In this document: positions 9,389 to 18,484 of the stretch, piece after piece
Position numbering within the stretch: the stretch's first letter is position 1
How the letters are laid out: every line of letters starts with the position of its first letter
DNA from: Opitutaceae bacterium BACL24 MAG-120322-bin51
GTDB taxonomy: Bacteria > Verrucomicrobiota > Verrucomicrobiia > Opitutales > Coraliomargaritaceae
Reading direction: 5' to 3'
Assembly: GCA_905182465.1 (NCBI GenBank)
Contig: CAJJBI010000001.1
Location: 124,001 to 188,000 of the forward strand
Length of the DNA stretch: 64,000 bases
The notes under the pieces: model-generated
Seen by the model: only the letters and a program-made list of their open reading frames with translations
What the model was told of the DNA's origin: nothing
Database searches by the model: none
Program-made: the position numbers and the translations under genes

Positions 9389-10215
9389 TGCGTCATATTT
9401 CCCGAGGCTGCTGTAGTGGTTTGGCGCTAGGCTTCATTGCGCTGTTCCCGCTGGATGCGGATCAACCCATTATGAATATGATGCCCCGCTGGGATGGAGG
9501 TTACGGCTTCCAAGTCCGAGCGGAGCATGTCCACCGATCGGATCTCAAGCAGGGGAGAGATGTGGTCGGGCGTGGCTTTACCGAGGACCTAAATCAGTTA
9601 CACCTTGAAGGCGTTTACACTTGGGATCGTTCGATACGTCTCACAGCGAAGTTGCCTTATGTCGTAGATGCTCGTCGTGAGGTGCTTGGTGCGGGCGGTC
9701 AAAAAGTGGTGCAGCGTGATGATGGAATCGGTGACCTAAGCCTGGCTTTGCCGCTGAAGAAATACTTCAACCTCGATGCTCGCTCGGGTTCTTGGACACT
9801 GGCGCCCCAGTTGCGGATTCCACTGGGTAAAGAGGACGACGAATTCGAGGTCTGGGACGGTGCCTGGGGTGGCGGTCTATCATTTGGATACGAGACGGAG
9901 ACTTATCATTGGTTCATCGCGACGAGTGCTGGCTTCTGGGTCTTTGAGAAGCCAGAGCCAGCGGAGTGGAGCTACTCGCTGGACCTCGGCTGGAATGCGC
10001 GCGACGACATGCAGATCCTTTGGGAGAGTGACTTGAGTTGGGACGATGAGAATAAGTTTTTTCTCTCGGCTGGTCCCGCGCTTTATTGGCGTTGGAATGA
10101 CAAGACCCATATTCGCATTGAGTGGAAGCACGACTTCGTCTCGCGCGTGACCTCGGATCGACCTGACCATGGAAATGGCGACCGCTTTAGCGCGGGGGTC
10201 GGCTTTGTTTACTAA
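9385..10215 (+). CDS. Outer-membrane beta-barrel protein (transporter-like)
   Basis: A signal peptide is followed by about 250 residues of alternating amphipathic strands ending in FSAGVGFVY, the aromatic C-terminal signature of outer-membrane barrels. It resembles the MetA-pathway-of-phenol-degradation/transporter-like barrel family, in which the substrate is rarely known. The start overlaps the HMA gene stop by 4 bp, so I infer export or uptake of the same ligand. Either of two adjacent ATGs (9385, 9388) could start it. Its end overlaps the rsmB stop on the opposite strand by 4 bp. Confidence 0.75.
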   Translation: MMRHISRGCCSGLALGFIALFPLDADQPIMNMMPRWDGGYGFQVRAEHVHRSDLKQGRDVVGRGFTEDLNQLHLEGVYTWDRSIRLTAKLPYVVDARREVLGAGGQKVVQRDDGIGDLSLALPLKKYFNLDARSGSWTLAPQLRIPLGKEDDEFEVWDGAWGGGLSFGYETETYHWFIATSAGFWVFEKPEPAEWSYSLDLGWNARDDMQILWESDLSWDDENKFFLSAGPALYWRWNDKTHIRIEWKHDFVSRVTSDRPDHGNGDRFSAGVGFVY

Positions 10216-11504
10216 GCCTCGCGTCGCAGAAGGAAAGCACCTGCACCATCATGGCCGGTCTCCCACGGGAGGCTGACCATTGCTTTTTCTAGCTTAAATA
10301 CACGGCCTGATTTACTCGCCAGAAATGCGTCGACCACCAGCTGATTCTCCGCGGCCTCTATACTGCAGGTGCTGTAAGTAATTCGGCCACCCGCTTTGAC
10401 AAATCGGGCAGCAGAGTGCAGCAACTGAAGTTGTAACTTTGCGCAGTTTTCGATATCATTTGGCTGTAGCCTCCACTTTACATCTGTACGGCGCTGAATC
10501 ACGCCAGTATTTGAACAAGGTGCATCGAGCATGACGGCGTCATACGCGCTTGGTAGGCTTTTGTCCTCAAAGGTGTTTGCATCCATTTCGAGTAGGTCAC
10601 ACTCGACGATCTCACATTTCAGGTCTTCTGAACGGAGTGTGGATAGATTCTCTTCGAGTCGCGCGATTCGTTTACCAGGCAGGTCCACCGCTACGATCTG
10701 CCCCTTACCTTCCATCGCGTGCGCAATGTCGTAGGCTTTGCCTCCAGGGGCGGCGCATAGGTCAAGCACTGATTCGCCGGCCCTTGGCCCGAGTAGGGCA
10801 GGCGCGATTCGCGTGGAGGGATCTTTAATATAAGCGTTACCCTTGTTAAGAAGTGGATGGAGGTCTTCCTTCCAGGAAATCTTGCCCGTGACTTGATAAA
10901 ATTGTGGCCATTCTGTCGCTTCAAGACCCAGAGGAATCTGGACTTCGTCGTTGTAGACTTTTAGGTAGGTGGGCGGGATGCCTTGATTCCATTCGAGCAG
11001 TTGCGTGCAGGCTCCTGGGAACTCCCCTTGCCAATGTTCGACTAACCAGTCGGGGTGGCTGTAAAAGGCGGCGGGCGATTTTTGGGCGTTGATCTGCTCG
11101 AGCGCCGCAGGCAGCTTTCGTAAGATGGCGTTGAGGAAGCCCTGATCGAAGCGATTGACGACTTGCTTACTACGTTCGACTGCGTGGTGAATGATTTTCG
11201 GATGCCGGTCGGCTTCCGCATCCAGTATTTCGTAGCCTGAAACTAAGAGAACTGCTTCGACACTAGATTTGGTCTTTTTACGCAAAAGCTTCTTCAGCGC
11301 TGCCCTCGTGCGGTGCCCATGGCGAAGCGCACCCAAAAAAAGTGATTGGCAAGCGGCGCGACGGTCACCTATAAAATTTACAGGAATTTGATCTAGTAGC
11401 TGATCCGCTTTTTGCTCGCCTATTAGATAAGCTTCCACCAAGTACACAGCTGCATCCCAGCCCGTGATGGACTTTGAGGATAAGCTTAACTTAATACTTT
11501 TCAT
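10212..11504 (-). CDS. rsmB: 16S rRNA (cytosine-967-C5)-methyltransferase RsmB
   Basis: RsmB methylates C967 of 16S rRNA. An N-terminal NusB-like helical domain (about residues 10-145) is followed by a SAM-dependent Rossmann methyltransferase domain with LDLCAAPGGKA for SAM binding. The two cysteines of m5C methyltransferases are present in DAPCSNTGVIQR and TYSTCSIE. I chose the ATG at 11504 because the frame above it (to 11552) adds 16 residues outside the family and runs close to the divergent Gre gene. The gene is divergent from the Gre fusion gene at 11558. Confidence 0.93.
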   Translation of the reverse strand: MKSIKLSLSSKSITGWDAAVYLVEAYLIGEQKADQLLDQIPVNFIGDRRAACQSLFLGALRHGHRTRAALKKLLRKKTKSSVEAVLLVSGYEILDAEADRHPKIIHHAVERSKQVVNRFDQGFLNAILRKLPAALEQINAQKSPAAFYSHPDWLVEHWQGEFPGACTQLLEWNQGIPPTYLKVYNDEVQIPLGLEATEWPQFYQVTGKISWKEDLHPLLNKGNAYIKDPSTRIAPALLGPRAGESVLDLCAAPGGKAYDIAHAMEGKGQIVAVDLPGKRIARLEENLSTLRSEDLKCEIVECDLLEMDANTFEDKSLPSAYDAVMLDAPCSNTGVIQRRTDVKWRLQPNDIENCAKLQLQLLHSAARFVKAGGRITYSTCSIEAAENQLVVDAFLASKSGRVFKLEKAMVSLPWETGHDGAGAFLLRREA

Positions 11505-11557
11505 TAGCGTAAAACCTGTCCATACTGGACTGTTTACGACATAGACAAGCAATTATT

Positions 11558-13417
11558 ATGAATAAAGAGGCCATAGATGCTCTCATCGAAAAGAATCCGA
11601 AACTGCTTTCGCACCGCGCGAAGCTCGAAACCATGGTGCCTGGTAATTACTGCCTGCACCGCAGTTGGGGTTTCGGTAAAATCGTCGACTACAAAGCTGC
11701 GGACGACCGTCTGATCATCGACTTTGAGGAAGGTAAGCAAGGTCACGCAATGGCACCCGCTTTTTGTGTGGATAAGCTCGATATCCTCTTACCGAATGAC
11801 CTTTTAGTGCGCTCTCGTACTGAGGTAGAGGCCATCGAAACGATGATCAAGAAGCAGCCTGCTGATTTGATTTGTGAAATGATATCTGCCAGCGAAAACC
11901 ATGCCATGATGGCCTCCGAGATAGAGCGTCTGCTCGCTCGCGTCATTGGGCCGATCAAATACAAGAAGTGGTGGACAGCTGCCAAAAAAGTATTGGTCAA
12001 GGATCCCCGCATTGGTGTGCCGCTCAAGAAGACTGAGCCCTATATTTACCGTGATGAACCAGTGAAGCCCGAAGACGAAATCCTCGAGCAGTTCCACGGC
12101 ACCAAGAACTCGATGCAAAAGATTGAACTTGGCGAAAAGCTCTACGCTCTTTCCGAGAATATTTCCGTCGTGCGTGAAGAAATGCCGCAAATTCTCACTG
12201 AGTTGACTGACGCGATTGCAAATGCTAAGAGCCTCAGCCAAGCCAATCGCTTGCACGGTGTCTGGGTACGTAACAACCTGGCGCGAGATCTCCACGAAGA
12301 TGTAGAAACTCTCGAACCATCGTCCGCTTCAATTCTCGACGCGACTAACGACTACTCTGAGCTCGCAGCTGAACTGCCCGCTCAGTATTTTAAACGCTAC
12401 CTCGATTTAATTAGCCGCACTTATCCCGATAAGTGGCAGGGCATGGTCGAAGATCTCTTGCGTAATTCAAGCGGTAAGTTCACTAGCGAGTGTATTAACT
12501 TCATGATTGAGCACGAGATGCAAGATCGCATCAGCTACTGCCTAGACCGCTGGCTCAAGGAGCAGACGATCAAAGGGCCCCTTCTTTTCTGGGTCGTTAA
12601 AAATCGAGCTTCTAAGAAATACGGCGCCATCATCGATCCGCTCGTCAACCCACGTCTCTTAGCTGCGATGTTTTACGCAATCGACTACGAAGCTCTGCAA
12701 AACGCGAGCACTCGCCGGATACCACTGGCTGACCTGCTTAGCGATGACACCACATTGATCCCCGATCTCTTATCCCAGGCCAGTGTCGAGACTGCTAATG
12801 ACCTCGCACAAACTCTATTGCTCAACCAAGGTTTCGAGGATCTGACTAAGAAGTCACTGCTTGCTCGCTTCATTAAGCAATTTCCTTCCGTGCAAGCACT
12901 CCTTGCGGGTCAAGCCGCCGAGACCTCTGAAGACGATACTCTCATCGTATCTCAAGGAAGCTTCAACGAAGCTAAGGCTGAATACGAAGAGCTCATTGCG
13001 ACGAAAATTCCTGAAAACAAATTAGCCATCCAAGTCGCTCGCGATCATGGTGACTTGAAGGAAAATTCTGAATATAAGATGGCCCGACAAGACCAAGACT
13101 TGTTGCTCTCTCGTAAGAACGAGCTGGAAGTCGATCTCTCTCGCGCCCGTGTGACAGACTTTACCGAAGCCACTACCGAAAACGTTGGTATCGGTAGCAT
13201 CGTCGAGCTGAAGAATGGCTCCTCTGGGAAAAAGCAGAAATACGCCTTCCTCGGTGCTTGGGACAGTGATCCTAGTAACGACGTTCTCTCTTACAAGACG
13301 CCCCTTGCACAAGCCCTTATAGGAAAAGAAAAGGGCGCTACCGTTACCACCAAGATCGGCGGCAACGAAGAGAAGTGGACGATCCTCAGTATCGCCCGCT
13401 GGGTCGATAAGAAGTAG
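11558..13417 (+). CDS. greA: Long Gre-type transcript cleavage factor fused to a large N-terminal region
   Basis: The last 152 residues (468-619) are a complete GreA-type factor. The coiled-coil tip is GDLKENSEY with Asp499 and Glu502, which in GreA hold the catalytic Mg2+ that stimulates RNA polymerase to cleave backtracked RNA. The C-terminal globular domain follows. The first 467 residues are absent from ordinary GreA (about 158 aa). They begin with a small SH3/Tudor-like segment (SWGFGKIVDYKAADDRLIIDFEEGK, split here as residues 36-60) and continue as a mainly helical region resembling HEAT/TPR-like solenoids. Long Gre proteins of this design are known in Chlamydiae and relatives. It ends before a strong terminator. 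Confidence 0.88.
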   Translation: MNKEAIDALIEKNPKLLSHRAKLETMVPGNYCLHRSWGFGKIVDYKAADDRLIIDFEEGKQGHAMAPAFCVDKLDILLPNDLLVRSRTEVEAIETMIKKQPADLICEMISASENHAMMASEIERLLARVIGPIKYKKWWTAAKKVLVKDPRIGVPLKKTEPYIYRDEPVKPEDEILEQFHGTKNSMQKIELGEKLYALSENISVVREEMPQILTELTDAIANAKSLSQANRLHGVWVRNNLARDLHEDVETLEPSSASILDATNDYSELAAELPAQYFKRYLDLISRTYPDKWQGMVEDLLRNSSGKFTSECINFMIEHEMQDRISYCLDRWLKEQTIKGPLLFWVVKNRASKKYGAIIDPLVNPRLLAAMFYAIDYEALQNASTRRIPLADLLSDDTTLIPDLLSQASVETANDLAQTLLLNQGFEDLTKKSLLARFIKQFPSVQALLAGQAAETSEDDTLIVSQGSFNEAKAEYEELIATKIPENKLAIQVARDHGDLKENSEYKMARQDQDLLLSRKNELEVDLSRARVTDFTEATTENVGIGSIVELKNGSSGKKQKYAFLGAWDSDPSNDVLSYKTPLAQALIGKEKGATVTTKIGGNEEKWTILSIARWVDKK

Positions 13418-13440
13418 TCCAAGCTGCAATCATTCTAAAC

Positions 13441-13475
13441 AAAAGGCGCTTACGATTTCCGTAAGCGTCTTTTTT
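13441..13475. terminator. Rho-independent terminator after the Gre gene (possibly bidirectional)
   Basis: A GC-rich stem (GGCGCTTACG with CGTAAGCGTC, 5-base loop) is flanked by AAAA on the left and a run of seven T on the right. It sits 24 bp past the Gre stop. The flanking A-run may also let it stop the glutaredoxin transcript from the other side. Confidence 0.9.
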
Positions 13476-13542
13476 GTTCTTTGTCTGGAGCCCCGCCACA
13501 GGTGGCAGGGAGACAGAGCGCCAAAAGTCGGAACCCTAAAAT

Positions 13543-13830
13543 CTAATTTCCGTCTTCGCTAATGCCTAGTTTCTGACTGATCTCAGGAAACTTGCTGAGC
13601 TCGGCCAAAAACTCATCCACGTCAAAGTCGGCCACCATGAAATCTTCATATTCAAAAGTCGGTGTTTTGGTCTGGCCGCTCAGTGCAAGCATCGCGTCCA
13701 TATCCTTGGGATTCGCATTAACATCGCGCACTTGAACTTGGACTCCTTGGCCATTGAAAAAGGAGAGGGCCTCGCGGCACCAAGGGCAGCCAGATTTAAT
13801 GTAAAGTATCGGAAGTTTATTTTCATTCAT
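13543..13830 (-). CDS. Glutaredoxin-like thiol-disulfide protein
   Basis: This small thioredoxin-fold protein (95 aa) has a CPWC active site at residues 15-18 (SGCPWCREA), a cis-Pro motif TKTPTF and a C-terminal helix, as in glutaredoxins that reduce disulfides with glutathione or a similar thiol. CPWC differs slightly from the classical CPYC. It is single, between the Gre terminator and the divergent uvrA gene, and no partner protein is visible nearby. Confidence 0.9.
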   Translation of the reverse strand: MNENKLPILYIKSGCPWCREALSFFNGQGVQVQVRDVNANPKDMDAMLALSGQTKTPTFEYEDFMVADFDVDEFLAELSKFPEISQKLGISEDGN

Positions 13831-13952
13831 AAGTTAATAACAATGCATATGTCCGAGTGCCTCTGACAACGTAAATCCACTGTTTTGAAAGTTTATACCT
13901 AGCCGACTTGCACCTCGCTTCGAAGTTCTGTATAAGCATGATACTTTGATAA

Positions 13953-16808
13953 ATGAGTCCTACCAAAGCACCTGCCAAGCCTTCACAAATGGTCGATTCG
14001 ATCTCAGTCAAAGGTGCACGCGAGCATAATCTCAAGAACATCAGTATCAACATCCCGCGCAATCAGCTCGTGGTGATCACAGGAGTCAGCGGTTCGGGTA
14101 AGTCATCTTTGGCTTTCGATACGATTTACGCGGAGGGCTACCGTAAATACATCGACAGCCTCTCAACTAAAGCTCGCATGGTGCTCGAGCAAATTCCTCG
14201 CCCAGACGTGGACTACATCCAAGGCCTTTCCCCTGTCATCGCACTAGAGCAACGGAGCGCTGGGGGAGGTAACCCACGTAGCACCGTTGCGACAGTCACG
14301 GAGATCGCTGATTTTGCCCGCGTGCTTTGGGCGGTCTGTGGCACACCCTATTGTCCGAAAGATGGTGGCATTATCGAGCGTCGTTCGATGGACGACTGCC
14401 TAACTCGAATTTACGCCGAGCCTAAAGACAGTCGCCTAATGATACTAGCTCCGTGGATGACGGCCAAGCCTGCGATTCTTCGCGAAGAGTTGCCTCGCCT
14501 GCAGCAACGTGGTTTTCAGCGGGTCCGACTCAACGGCGAGATTCGCCGCCTCGATGAGCCCAATCTTATCGATTCCAAAGCCTCCACGATCAGCGTCGAA
14601 ATCGTCGTGGATCGGGTCGTGCTCAAGCCAAATCAGCGCAGCCGACTCGCCGATTCGCTCGATCTCGCTTTTAGCGAGGGGGAAGACCGTGCGATTATTT
14701 TAATCGAAGAGGATAAAGGTTGGCGCGAGTTAGCGCTCAGTAATCGATTAGCCTGCGTCAATTGCGGCGACGTTTACGAACCCATCTCACCTCGACACTT
14801 TTCATGGAATCACGCCGAAGGCGCCTGCCCTGAGTGCGGCGGCCTAGGCGAGACGCTTCAGTTCCAGCCAGAGCTGGTTGTGCCCGACCCGAGTATCAGT
14901 GTGAAGAAGGGTGCGATCAAACCTTGGCGCCTTGGCTCCAAGCAGATGATCATTCGGCACAACGCTATTTTGAAACAACTGGCGGAGCAATTACCCTTCG
15001 ATCCGACTCTCTCATGGGAAGAACTCGACGTCGATACCCGTGAGCAAATCATCCATGGTGCTGGCAGCCGGCAATTTAGCTTCAAGCTCAAAGGTGGCAA
15101 TACGAAGCCCGAGTCGATGACCTTTGAAGGAGTTTTGGCTGACCTTGAAAATATTCGTCGCAACACGACGAGCGACGGCCTCCGTGCCCGGCTCATGGCC
15201 TACCAAACTAGTAGCCGCTGTGAATCCTGCGAGGGTCGTCGCCTACGCCAAGCTAGTCTAAGCGTTTTGATCGAGGGCCGTTCCATTACCGAACTGCTCG
15301 CCATGTCGCTGCGAGAGGCGCAAAATTTTGTCGATGGGCTTTCAACAAACCCTGATTACCAAACCGTGAGCGATGCCGTGCGTGGTCTCGGCTCACGTCT
15401 TTCTTTTCTCAATGAAGTAGGCCTTAGCTATCTCACGCTTAACCGCTCCTACGCAAGCCTTAGCGGCGGTGAAGCCCAGCGCGTACGTCTCGCTACTCAG
15501 CTCGGCATGTCGCTCGTCGGTGTGGTCTATTTGTTAGACGAGCCCAGCATAGGGCTTCACCCGCTGGATAATCGCCGACTGATTCAGACGCTTATTGGTC
15601 TGCGTGAGCGGGGAAACTCAGTCGTGGTGGTCGAGCATGACGGCGAGACGATGCTAGCCGCGGATCATCTGATCGAATTAGGTCCTGGAGCAGGCATCGA
15701 AGGCGGTGATCTTGTCTACCAAGGCAGTCCAAAAAAATCTTTCAAAGATAAACATAGCCGATCTGGTATGTTCCTAAGTGGTGCGGCTCGCGTGGAGAAG
15801 GATGCCAAGACCCTGCGTCCAAGAATTGATTGGCTCAAGATTCAAGGTGCGACTGAGAACAACCTCAAGAGCATCGATGCTAAATTCCCTGTTGGCCTGC
15901 TTACTGTTGTCTGCGGCATGTCTGGCTCTGGCAAGAGCACGCTAGTCAACGACATCCTCGCCAAAGCGGCTGCTTTTAAACTCAACCGTGCCAAGACTAT
16001 CCCGGGCAAACATAAGAAGATTTCCGGCCTCGATAACTTCCTCTCCGTTATACAAGTCGATCAATCTCCCATCGGTCGAAGTCCGCGTTCCAACCCAGCT
16101 ACCTTTACCAAGCTCTTTGACCAACTACGTGACCTCTTTGCTAAATGCTCGATCGCTAAGATTCGTGGCTACAAGCGTAATCGTTTTTCCTTCAACGTCA
16201 GCGGTGGCCGCTGCGAACGTTGTAAGGGCGATGGTGTGATCAAGCTCGACATGCAGTTTATGGCCGACGTTTACAGTGAGTGTCCCAGCTGTAACGGTCG
16301 CCGCTATAACCGTGAAACGCTCGACGCACGCTTCAAGGGCTACAGTATCGCCGACGTTTTAGCGATGAGCGTGGATGAAGCACTTAAAGTCTTTAGTAAG
16401 CAGCCCAGAATTGCAGAAAAACTCCATACACTCGCCGACGTAGGCCTTGGTTATATTAAGCTCGGTCAGCCTGCCACAACGCTCTCGGGTGGCGAAGCCC
16501 AACGCATCAAGCTGTCCTTAGAGTTAAGCAAACGCCAGCAAGGCCAGACGCTCTATATTTTGGACGAACCGACTACAGGATTACACTGGCTCGATGTGCA
16601 ACGCCTCATGGATTTGGTTTTCAAACTACGGGACGCAGGCAATACGATTCTTATTATCGAACACGACCTCGACGTCATCCGTATGGCCGACTGGATTCTG
16701 GAACTGGGTCCTGAAGGCGGTCAAGCTGGCGGCGAGATACTATTTCAAGGGGAGGGTATCGAGTTTTGCCAGGGCAGTGATAGCCCGACGCAGAGTGTGT
16801 TATCCTGA
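13953..16808 (+). CDS. uvrA: Excinuclease ABC subunit A (UvrA)
   Basis: UvrA is the damage-sensing ATPase of nucleotide excision repair. Two ABC modules are visible: the first with Walker [10 protein letters not shown] and signature [14 protein letters not shown], the second with Walker [10 protein letters not shown] and [14 protein letters not shown], each followed by LLDEPS or ILDEPT. Zinc modules are CVNC with CPEC, and CERC with CPSC. Length (951 aa) fits. Two sites depart from the common consensus: [15 protein letters not shown], where most have a DQK motif, and GMFLSGA in the middle in place of the usual tyrosine-rich motif. It might be a second UvrA copy. uvrB is not in this window. 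Confidence 0.9.
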   Translation: MSPTKAPAKPSQMVDSISVKGAREHNLKNISINIPRNQLVVITGVSGSGKSSLAFDTIYAEGYRKYIDSLSTKARMVLEQIPRPDVDYIQGLSPVIALEQRSAGGGNPRSTVATVTEIADFARVLWAVCGTPYCPKDGGIIERRSMDDCLTRIYAEPKDSRLMILAPWMTAKPAILREELPRLQQRGFQRVRLNGEIRRLDEPNLIDSKASTISVEIVVDRVVLKPNQRSRLADSLDLAFSEGEDRAIILIEEDKGWRELALSNRLACVNCGDVYEPISPRHFSWNHAEGACPECGGLGETLQFQPELVVPDPSISVKKGAIKPWRLGSKQMIIRHNAILKQLAEQLPFDPTLSWEELDVDTREQIIHGAGSRQFSFKLKGGNTKPESMTFEGVLADLENIRRNTTSDGLRARLMAYQTSSRCESCEGRRLRQASLSVLIEGRSITELLAMSLREAQNFVDGLSTNPDYQTVSDAVRGLGSRLSFLNEVGLSYLTLNRSYASLSGGEAQRVRLATQLGMSLVGVVYLLDEPSIGLHPLDNRRLIQTLIGLRERGNSVVVVEHDGETMLAADHLIELGPGAGIEGGDLVYQGSPKKSFKDKHSRSGMFLSGAARVEKDAKTLRPRIDWLKIQGATENNLKSIDAKFPVGLLTVVCGMSGSGKSTLVNDILAKAAAFKLNRAKTIPGKHKKISGLDNFLSVIQVDQSPIGRSPRSNPATFTKLFDQLRDLFAKCSIAKIRGYKRNRFSFNVSGGRCERCKGDGVIKLDMQFMADVYSECPSCNGRRYNRETLDARFKGYSIADVLAMSVDEALKVFSKQPRIAEKLHTLADVGLGYIKLGQPATTLSGGEAQRIKLSLELSKRQQGQTLYILDEPTTGLHWLDVQRLMDLVFKLRDAGNTILIIEHDLDVIRMADWILELGPEGGQAGGEILFQGEGIEFCQGSDSPTQSVLS

Positions 16809-16820
16809 AAATTTATATCT

Positions 16821-18350
16821 TCAGCCCAGTATCCGTTTGATCGAATTTTTCGAAACTCGTTCGTATGCGCGATAGGCGTGTTTGGCAGATTTCAGCACCC
16901 GGTCGAAGCGTTCGTTGCCTTCTGCGTTTTCAAACTCAAACCCCAGTAGTGCTCGCCCGACGCGCTCGCCCGAGTAGACGTAGTTGAAATAGCAGAGATT
17001 TGAATGGGGGCTGACTGTTTTGAGGAACTCCGCCAGCGCTCCGGGGCGTTCGTGAAATTCAAGGGTGATGAATATCGGACACCTCAACAGCTTTGACTGA
17101 TAGTGAATCAATCGAAAGCGCACGTCGGTTTCTGTAGTCACCTCTTCATAGGTGTAAGAGCCATCGACGAGTGCTTGCGTGAGCACTTTGAACTCCATCG
17201 GCGAGACATCAAAGCCGATAACGGGTGCAGCCATCGCGGGATCGGTTTTGCCGTATTGGAAGTCGGTAATGCTCACTGTGTCTGGCATCGATTTGAGCAG
17301 TCCGTACATTGCGCCCGCTTTTTCGGGAATCTGGATTTTTAGGAAACGTCGACGAGCTGCCCCCACTGCTGATCGTAGAGCGATGGTGGCTAATTGTTCA
17401 AAGTCCATATTTGCACCGCAAAGTATGCTGAGCACGCGCTTGCCTTCGAGCGCTTTGCGTTGCTTCAGAATCGCGGCCACACCCATTGCGCCTGAAGGCT
17501 CTGGGATGCAGCGCAGTTGTTCCCAGAGGAATTGAATCGCGGCGGAGACTTCGTCATTCGTTACGGTCATCCATTCGTCGACTAGGTCGGCGCAGATTTG
17601 ATGGGTGAGTGTGCCGACCTTACGCACCGCTGTTCCATCACAAAAGACATCGACTCGATCTAGAGCGACGGGGGCACCTGCTTTGACTGCAGCAGCCATC
17701 GAGGCTTGATCGACGCCTTCGACGCCGATGATGTGGATGTCTGGAAAATTTGTTTTTAACCAAGTTGCCGCCGCGGCAGCCATGCCTCCGCCGCCGACTT
17801 GTAAATAGGCGACATCGAAGGGGCCTTTGCCAGACATCACGATCTCGTCAGCGAGGGTGCCTTGGCCAGCCATCACAGCGAGGTCGTCGTAAGCGTGGAT
17901 GTAGATGAGGTCTTCTTTGGCTGCGCATTCGTGCGCGGCAGCGCTCGAGCTGTCGTAGCTGTCACCGTGAAGGCGAATTTCTACGGATTCGCCGCCATGG
18001 CGTTTGACGGCGGCTTGTTTCATTCGGGGAGTGGAGAGCGGCATGTAAATGATCGCACGCGTACCGAGTTTTTTAGCAGCCAGCGCCACACCTTGCGCAT
18101 GATTGCCCGCCGAAGCGGTGACAACGCCCGCAGCTAATTCATCCGCGCTGAGTTGCGCCATAAGGTTATAGGCACCGCGCCATTTGTAGGCGTGGATGGG
18201 CGAGAGGTCTTCGCGCTTCACGAAGATTTCTATGTTGGAGCTTTCCAAAAGAATTGAATCTAGAGGGGTTGCCTCACCCACATCGTAGATGCGGCGACGT
18301 GCAAATAAGATCTCCTTACGAAGATCACGCTGGAGTGATTCGCTGTCCAT
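16821..18350 (-). CDS. ilvA: Threonine ammonia-lyase, biosynthetic (two ACT-like domains)
   Basis: IlvA deaminates threonine to 2-oxobutanoate, the first step of isoleucine synthesis. The PLP lysine lies in [13 protein letters not shown] and the phosphate loop in [12 protein letters not shown]. The C-terminal 190 residues form a tandem ACT-like regulatory region, which feedback-inhibited biosynthetic enzymes have and catabolic TdcB lacks. I start it at the ATG at 18350, giving 509 aa, close to the E. coli enzyme; the upstream ATG at 18452 would add 34 residues outside the family. It ends 12 bp from the uvrA stop. Confidence 0.92.
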   Translation of the reverse strand: MDSESLQRDLRKEILFARRRIYDVGEATPLDSILLESSNIEIFVKREDLSPIHAYKWRGAYNLMAQLSADELAAGVVTASAGNHAQGVALAAKKLGTRAIIYMPLSTPRMKQAAVKRHGGESVEIRLHGDSYDSSSAAAHECAAKEDLIYIHAYDDLAVMAGQGTLADEIVMSGKGPFDVAYLQVGGGGMAAAAATWLKTNFPDIHIIGVEGVDQASMAAAVKAGAPVALDRVDVFCDGTAVRKVGTLTHQICADLVDEWMTVTNDEVSAAIQFLWEQLRCIPEPSGAMGVAAILKQRKALEGKRVLSILCGANMDFEQLATIALRSAVGAARRRFLKIQIPEKAGAMYGLLKSMPDTVSITDFQYGKTDPAMAAPVIGFDVSPMEFKVLTQALVDGSYTYEEVTTETDVRFRLIHYQSKLLRCPIFITLEFHERPGALAEFLKTVSPHSNLCYFNYVYSGERVGRALLGFEFENAEGNERFDRVLKSAKHAYRAYERVSKNSIKRILG

Positions 18351-18484
18351 TGGGCGATTGCAAAGTATTTTAGCAGCAGGCTCAAGTTTGATCGTAGCAT
18401 GCAAGCTCGCACTCGCCAGTAGAAGATTGCTTGCGCGTAAAGTATTGACCACGGCGCGAGCAAGCTCGCACGCTACCTGTCTAC

